Assembly: GCA_019637115.1 (NCBI GenBank) | Contig: JAHBWH010000008.1 | Span: 1-64,000, forward strand | Direction of reading: 5' to 3' | Source: Myxococcales bacterium | GTDB taxonomy: Bacteria > Myxococcota_A > Polyangia > Polyangiales > Houyiibacteriaceae | DNA: 64,000 nucleotides | Part shown: positions 60,056 through 64,000 of the stretch, one piece after another | How the letters are laid out: every line of letters begins with the position of its first letter | How positions within the stretch are numbered: position 1 is the first letter of the stretch | Notes under the pieces: generated by a model | Seen by the model: only the letters and a program-made list of their open reading frames with translations | The model's database searches: none | Told to the model about the DNA's origin: nothing | Program-made: the position numbers and the translations under genes

Positions 60056-60267
60056 CCGTCCACATCCACGTCCACGTCCCCGTCCCCGTCCCCGTCCCCG
60101 TCCCCGTCCCCGTCCCCGTCCCCGTCCCCGTCCCCGTCCCCGTCACCGTCACCGTCACCGTCCCGTCCACGTCCACGACGTCCACGACGTCCCCGTCCCC
60201 GTCCACGTCCCCGTCCACGTCCACGTCCACGTCCACGTCCACGTCCACGTCCACGTCCACGTCCACG
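60056..60267. repeat. Hexamer array (CGTCCC / CGTCCA), left of the insertion sequence
   Basis: CGTCCC units followed by CGTCCA units. The insertion sequence begins exactly inside the CGTCCA tract, which resumes at 61763. Confidence 0.92.
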
Positions 60268-61762
60268 TTAAAGGATCCCACACATCCGGGGCGTCTCGTG
60301 ATCTACTCGGCGAATGGAAAGAAAGACCCCAGTGGCGCCACCCGCAATGGATGAGTTCGCAGGAGCAAAGTTGCCTGACGCCCGGTTGGCGAAGAGGCTG
60401 GAGCACATCGTCGAGGCGGCAGCGGAAGACCCATCGGTAAGCCTTCCGAAGATGCTCGGTAGCGAGTCAGAACGTGAGGCGGCCTACCGCTTCCTGTCAA
60501 ACGAACGCGTGGAGCCCAATGTGGTACTGCAGCCGCATATCGAGCAATCCGAGCGGCGAGCGGTCGCCGCGAAGTGCGTGCTGGCTTTACACGACACATC
60601 GACCTTCAAGCTTGAGGGCTCGCGCGGACAGCAACTTGGCTTTATCAACACTGGTGCGCGTGGATTCTATTTTCACGCAACGATTGCGGTGGCGAACAAT
60701 GACCATCGAACGTGCCTCGGACTTCTGAAGGCAACCACGATATTCCGAGAGACAAAGAGCAAGGGAAAGAAGAAGCGCACCGGAGCCGAGTGCGCAGCCA
60801 TCGAAGATCGGGAGTCGCGCCGATGGTGGGATCACGTGTCCGCCGTAGAGGAGAGCTTGTCCGGCCATTGCGACGTGATTCACGTCGCGGACAGCGAAGC
60901 GGACAACTACACGCTGATGTCGAATATGGTCGACGCGGGTGCTCGATTCGTGTTTCGCATGGCGCGCGATCGACGGGCCCGGGGCAGCGAGGAAGGCTCG
61001 TGGAGCCTCGTGAGCACGGCGACGAAGGGGGCAGCACATGTGGCGGAGCGCGACGTTCCATTGTCTGCTCGTGGCAAGAACCGACCACCAAAGACTCGGA
61101 AGAAGTTTCCTCCTCGCGACGCACGCAAAGCGAAGTTGCACTTCTCATCTATGCCCATCGTACTGAAGCGACCGCCGTATCTCAACGGTGACTACCACGC
61201 GGAGCTTCATGTCAATGTGGTCCACGTCTACGAGTTCGAGCCTCCGGAAGGCGTTGAGCCAGTGGAGTGGTTCCTCTTTACGACGGAGCCTGTGGCGAGT
61301 CGTGATGATGTTCTAGCTGTCGTTGATATCTATCGTAGGCGGTGGGTAATCGAAGAGTACTTCCGTGCCGTGAAGACCGGCTGCGGCTACGAGCAGCGCC
61401 AGCTTGAGAATCGGCATGCGTGGCTGACCATGCTCGCCATCACGCTCCCCCTCGCTTGGCGCCTTTTAAACCTTCGAAACGCGTCTCGAACTCGACCGGA
61501 CGCACCAGCAACGGAAGTGCTCAGTCTCACTGAGGTCGATGTTCTGCGACATCTGCGCCCTCGCAAAGTCTCGGCTAACCCAACGATTCGCGAGGTGATG
61601 CTCCTCGTCGCCGAGCTTGGTGGGCACGTAAAAAACAACGGCGAACCGGGTTGGCTTGTGCTGCACCGAGGCCTCTCGAAGCTGCAGACGCTGGCAGAAG
61701 GCGTTGAAATCGCACGCCATTTTGGCGACACGACGCCCCTTCGGATGTGATCAATCCTTTAA
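60268..61762. mobile_element. IS4-family insertion sequence, apparently intact
   Basis: 1495 bp with inverted ends: left TTAAAGGAT(CCCA)CACATCCG and right, read inward, TTAAAGGAT(TGAT)CACATCCG, 17 of 21 bases identical. The flanking bases CGTCCACG occur on both sides, compatible with an 8-bp target duplication, but the target is itself a CGTCCA repeat, so the duplication cannot be proved. A single transposase gene fills the element. Confidence 0.88.
60314..61750 (+). CDS. IS4-family transposase (IS50-like DDE)
   Basis: A 478-residue transposase with all catalytic residues: D94 in [10 protein letters not shown]193 in VADSEADNY, and the Glu of the YREK signature in [17 protein letters not shown] (about residue 346). 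An N-terminal segment resembling the IS50/Tn5 N-terminal DNA-binding region is present ([18 protein letters not shown]). GC content is distinctly lower than that of neighbouring genes, indicating a recent arrival. The stop codon lies within the right inverted repeat. The gene appears complete. Confidence 0.93.
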   Translation: MERKTPVAPPAMDEFAGAKLPDARLAKRLEHIVEAAAEDPSVSLPKMLGSESEREAAYRFLSNERVEPNVVLQPHIEQSERRAVAAKCVLALHDTSTFKLEGSRGQQLGFINTGARGFYFHATIAVANNDHRTCLGLLKATTIFRETKSKGKKKRTGAECAAIEDRESRRWWDHVSAVEESLSGHCDVIHVADSEADNYTLMSNMVDAGARFVFRMARDRRARGSEEGSWSLVSTATKGAAHVAERDVPLSARGKNRPPKTRKKFPPRDARKAKLHFSSMPIVLKRPPYLNGDYHAELHVNVVHVYEFEPPEGVEPVEWFLFTTEPVASRDDVLAVVDIYRRRWVIEEYFRAVKTGCGYEQRQLENRHAWLTMLAITLPLAWRLLNLRNASRTRPDAPATEVLSLTEVDVLRHLRPRKVSANPTIREVMLLVAELGGHVKNNGEPGWLVLHRGLSKLQTLAEGVEIARHFGDTTPLRM

Positions 61763-62000
61763 CGTCCACGTCCACGTCCACGTCCACGTCCACGTCCACG
61801 TCGTCCACGTCCACGTGCGCGTGCGCGTGCGCGTGCGCGTGCCCAAGACCGGACCGACTCCGAGACCGACTCAGAGACCGACTCAGAGACCGACTCCGAG
61901 ACCAACCCCGAGCCCGACTCCGAGCCCGACTCCGAGCCCGACTCCGAGCCCGACTCCGAGCCCGACTCCGAGCCCGACTCCGACTCCGACTCCAAGACCG
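61763..62000. repeat. Hexamer/12-mer arrays right of the insertion sequence
   Basis: CGTCCA units (61763-61815), GTGCGC units (61816-61841), then GACCGACTCAGA- and CCGAGCCCGACT-type 12-mers to about 62000. Confidence 0.9.
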
Positions 62001-62059
62001 CGTCCGCTTGCCGCCACACCGCGGCACCCTGGACACGCGGCGTCGGGTCATCGACCTTC

Positions 62060-62095
62060 GGCACGGGTTGATCCCGCGCGGGATCAACCCATGCC
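62060..62095. promoter_or_regulatory. Near-perfect 36-bp palindrome upstream of the PanE-like gene
   Basis: The arms GGGTTGATCCCGC and GCGGGATCAACCC meet without a loop at 62065-62090 and are extended by GGCAC on the left and ATGCC on the right (one mismatch). It ends 19 bp before the ATG at 62115. A symmetric operator for a dimeric regulator, or a cruciform-forming site, are both possible. Confidence 0.6.
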
Positions 62096-62114
62096 GACCT
62101 GATAGGGTCGTCCC

Positions 62115-63155
62115 ATGAAGCGAAGGGTGCTGATCGTCGGCTCGGGGGCCATCGGAGGTACGATCGCGGGCAAACTGCTGGAGCAGCACGGCGGCGACCA
62201 CGAGATCCACGCGCTCACGACGAACGACGCCATCGCGGACGCCGTCTCCACCCACGGCTTCCGCCTGCGGGGAGTCGACGGCGAGGCCGCCGTCGCGGGG
62301 CGCTGCGTGCGCGCGCCCGAGGGCGTCTACGACTGGATCCTCCTCGCCACCCAGCCTCCGCAGGTCGAGGCGGCTGCTCGGGACGTCGCGGCGAGCCTCG
62401 CGCCCGAAGGGGCGATGGTCTGCCTGCAGAACGGCCTGTGCGAGGCCCGCATCGCGCGCATCGTCGGCGCCGAGCGCGTGCTCGGCGCGGTGGTCGCGTG
62501 GGGCGCCTCGATGCCAGAGCCGGGCGTCTTCGAGCGGACGTCGAGCGGTGGATTCACCATCGGTCGCATAGACGGGCTGGAGGACCCACGTGCGCTCGAG
62601 CTCGCGACGCTGCTCGAGCCGGTGGGCCCCGTCGACGTGACGACCGACCTCGCCGGAGCGCGGTGGAGCAAGCTCGCGATCAACTGCGCCATCTCGACGC
62701 TCGGCACCCTCGGCGGCGATCGGCTCGGCGCGCTGATGCGCCGCCGCGTGGTCCGCCGCCTCGCGCTCGAGATCATGACCGAGACGGTGGAGGTCGCGCG
62801 CGCCGAGGGGGTCCGCCCAAGGAAGGTCAGCGGTACGCTCGATCTCGAGTGGCTCGCCCTACGCCCCGACGAGCGAACGTCGACGGGCTCGATGAGCTTG
62901 CTCGCGAAGCACTCGATGCTGCTCGCGGTCGGCGCTCGCTATCGCCGGCTCCGCAGCTCGATGCTCTCGGCGATCGAGCGCGGGCGCCCCCCCGCGATCG
63001 ACTTCCTCAACGGCGAGGTCGTCGATCGGGGCGCCGCGCACGGCGTCGCGACCCCCGTGAACGCAGCCGCGCGCGAGCGGGTCCACGCCCTCGCCCGCGG
63101 TGAGGCGACGCCCGCCATGGCCCAGATCGACGCCCTCGCGGCCGAGGTGCTCTGA
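62115..63155 (+). CDS. 2-dehydropantoate 2-reductase (PanE/ApbA family)
   Basis: A 346-residue NADP-dependent dehydrogenase: VGSGAIGG at residues 8-15, a Rossmann fold with ILLATQPPQVEAAAR, LQNGLCEARI, and a C-terminal helical domain with KLAINCAISTLGTLGG and the conserved Lys and Glu/Asp positions (SLLAKHSMLLAV, PAIDFLNGEVV). PanE reduces ketopantoate to pantoate for coenzyme A synthesis, but many paralogues of the family have other substrates. The last 20 codons are part of a tandemly duplicated 69-bp unit. Confidence 0.88.
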   Translation: MKRRVLIVGSGAIGGTIAGKLLEQHGGDHEIHALTTNDAIADAVSTHGFRLRGVDGEAAVAGRCVRAPEGVYDWILLATQPPQVEAAARDVAASLAPEGAMVCLQNGLCEARIARIVGAERVLGAVVAWGASMPEPGVFERTSSGGFTIGRIDGLEDPRALELATLLEPVGPVDVTTDLAGARWSKLAINCAISTLGTLGGDRLGALMRRRVVRRLALEIMTETVEVARAEGVRPRKVSGTLDLEWLALRPDERTSTGSMSLLAKHSMLLAVGARYRRLRSSMLSAIERGRPPAIDFLNGEVVDRGAAHGVATPVNAAARERVHALARGEATPAMAQIDALAAEVL

Positions 63156-63245
63156 GCGACTGCGTGGGCCGTCGCCGTGCCCGCCATGGCCCAGACGACG
63201 CCCTCGCGGCCGATGTGCTCTGAGCGACTCGTGGGCCGTCGCCGT
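63110..63245. repeat. 69-bp tandem duplication covering the end of the PanE-like gene
   Basis: GCCCGCCATGGCCCAGA through GTGGGCCGTCGCCGT is present twice, at 63110-63178 and 63179-63245, the second copy lacking one T and one base elsewhere. The first contains the last codons and stop; the second is non-coding. Confidence 0.9.
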
Positions 63246-63274
63246 CGACGACCCACGGGGATTGGACCCCTCGA

Positions 63275-64000
63275 TCACCGGCGGCCGCGACCTCGACCCG
63301 GACGACCCATATCGAGCGTCGCGGCGGACGTGACCTGCTGACCGCCCGTCGTGACGACGACGGGATGGCTGCCGCGGATGCCGCCGGGGAGCTGCACGAC
63401 GAGCTGGGTGGGCGACTGACCGACGACGGGGCAGAGGACGCCCGCGATGGTGACCTGGGAGTCGGCGCCGAAGCCGCTTCCCCCGATCACGATCTGGGTG
63501 CCGCCGCGGACGTCGCGCGTCGCGAGCGTGCGCACCACCGGTGGGAACGAGAGCTGGAACGGCTGAGCGAAGGTCGAGCTGCCGCGCGCGCTCCGCACGG
63601 TGAGCTGCTCCGTCGGCCGGCGGCTGCTCGGGATCACGACCTCGACCCATCCTGGGCCGGTCGCGCGGATGGGGAGCCGCGCGCGGCCGAAGAGGATCTC
63701 GTCGCCCGGTTGGAAGCTCGTCACGCTGATCCGCACGACGGTCCCGGGCGGGCCGGCCAAGGGTTGGATCGCCGTGATCATCGGAGCGGGCGCCTCGATC
63801 TGAACCGTGACGTTCGTCTCGAAGCGTTGGCCCGTGGAGCCTCGCAGGATCGCCAGCGTGGCCGTCGTCGCGCCCGGCGCGAGCGTCGCGGTGAGGCGCG
63901 TGGGCGTGAGCCGCACGACGGGGAGCTCGACCGCGCCGAGGAAGACGCGATCACCCGCGAGGAAGCCGGCGCCCTGGATGTCGATCTGGGTCCCCACCCG
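63275..64000 (-). CDS. IPT/TIG-domain protein (C-terminal part, runs off the window)
   Basis: The 241 visible residues contain at least three IPT/TIG-like immunoglobulin-type units (GTQIDIQGAGFLAGDRVFLG, PGTVVRISVTSFQPGDEILF, GTQIVIGGSGFGADSQVTIA). The frame continues beyond position 64000, so only the C-terminus is seen. IPT/TIG units are found in bacterial surface proteins. The last residues are Arg/Gly-rich (GRPGRGRGRR). Nothing indicates function beyond an extracellular or periplasmic adhesion-type role. Confidence 0.8.
   Translation of the reverse strand, partial: RVGTQIDIQGAGFLAGDRVFLGAVELPVVRLTPTRLTATLAPGATTATLAILRGSTGQRFETNVTVQIEAPAPMITAIQPLAGPPGTVVRISVTSFQPGDEILFGRARLPIRATGPGWVEVVIPSSRRPTEQLTVRSARGSSTFAQPFQLSFPPVVRTLATRDVRGGTQIVIGGSGFGADSQVTIAGVLCPVVGQSPTQLVVQLPGGIRGSHPVVVTTGGQQVTSAATLDMGRPGRGRGRR

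Noticed and set aside
59967..60406. Val-Asp or Trp-Thr repeat ORFs in the CGTCCA array
   Set aside because: They are translations of a simple repeat with no start site and no family.

Overview
The window is very GC-rich DNA from a predatory or gliding type of soil or marine delta-lineage bacterium, most likely a myxobacterium (phylum Myxococcota, Polyangia; a Sandaracinus-like lineage would fit). The grounds are two Hanks-type Ser/Thr kinases, an MglA-like GTPase, paired PilT-type motors, many cysteine- or Asp-rich lipoproteins, a MYXO-CTERM-like C-terminus, a HEAT-repeat alkaline-phosphatase-superfamily protein and GTG starts. The species assignment is inference.

Layout. 1-3574: pieces of an Mla lipid-transport locus (start of the ATPase and two tandem MlaE permeases) separated by a cytochrome-like protein, a lipoprotein and an unknown gene. 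3575-8435: an accessory island made of a 57-bp repeat cluster present in opposite orientation at both ends, two decayed four-helix-bundle (S23) genes each carrying the same hairpin-rich insertion, remains of an IS21 element, and a nucleotidyltransferase with a small coupled partner. 8436-15340: a Ser/Thr kinase, then a divergon of two CPA2 cation/proton antiporters around a perfect palindrome, one side also encoding an HTH-EIIA regulator whose phospho-acceptor His is replaced. 15546-24703: a HEAT-repeat phosphatase/transferase-type enzyme, greA, carB, tsaE and two envelope proteins.

25142-31000: MglA-like GTPase, metallo-beta-lactamase hydrolase, YqgE/AlgH, a beta-barrel protein, a Cys-rich lipoprotein and a small membrane protein. 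31251-36853: an operon of a HEAT-PilT fusion, a PilT and a tetratricopeptide-type protein. 37291-43576: a large TPR metallopeptidase, a lipoprotein, a second kinase and a TIMP-like MYXO-CTERM protein. 43673-45253: four tRNA genes (Ser-GCT, Arg-ACG, Ser-CGA, Ser-GGA), tadA and the SRP RNA. 45940-54424: thioredoxin reductase, a dienoyl-CoA-reductase-like SDR, an L-2-hydroxyglutarate-oxidase-like enzyme, a metallophosphoesterase, feoAB with a small membrane protein, and a steroid-5-alpha-reductase-like protein. 54681-64000: lytic transglycosylase, lipoprotein, smpB, an apparently intact IS4-family element sitting inside a hexamer array, a PanE-like reductase, and the C-terminal part of an IPT/TIG-domain protein.

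An unusual global feature is that most of the longer intergenic gaps carry a short tandem array with its own unit (mainly 6 or 12 bp, several 13 bp), and two arrays run in frame into coding sequence. Most genes here are housekeeping or envelope genes in small coupled groups (ATGA/GTGA overlaps at 7148, 10889, 13256, 23088, 35192 and 59485).
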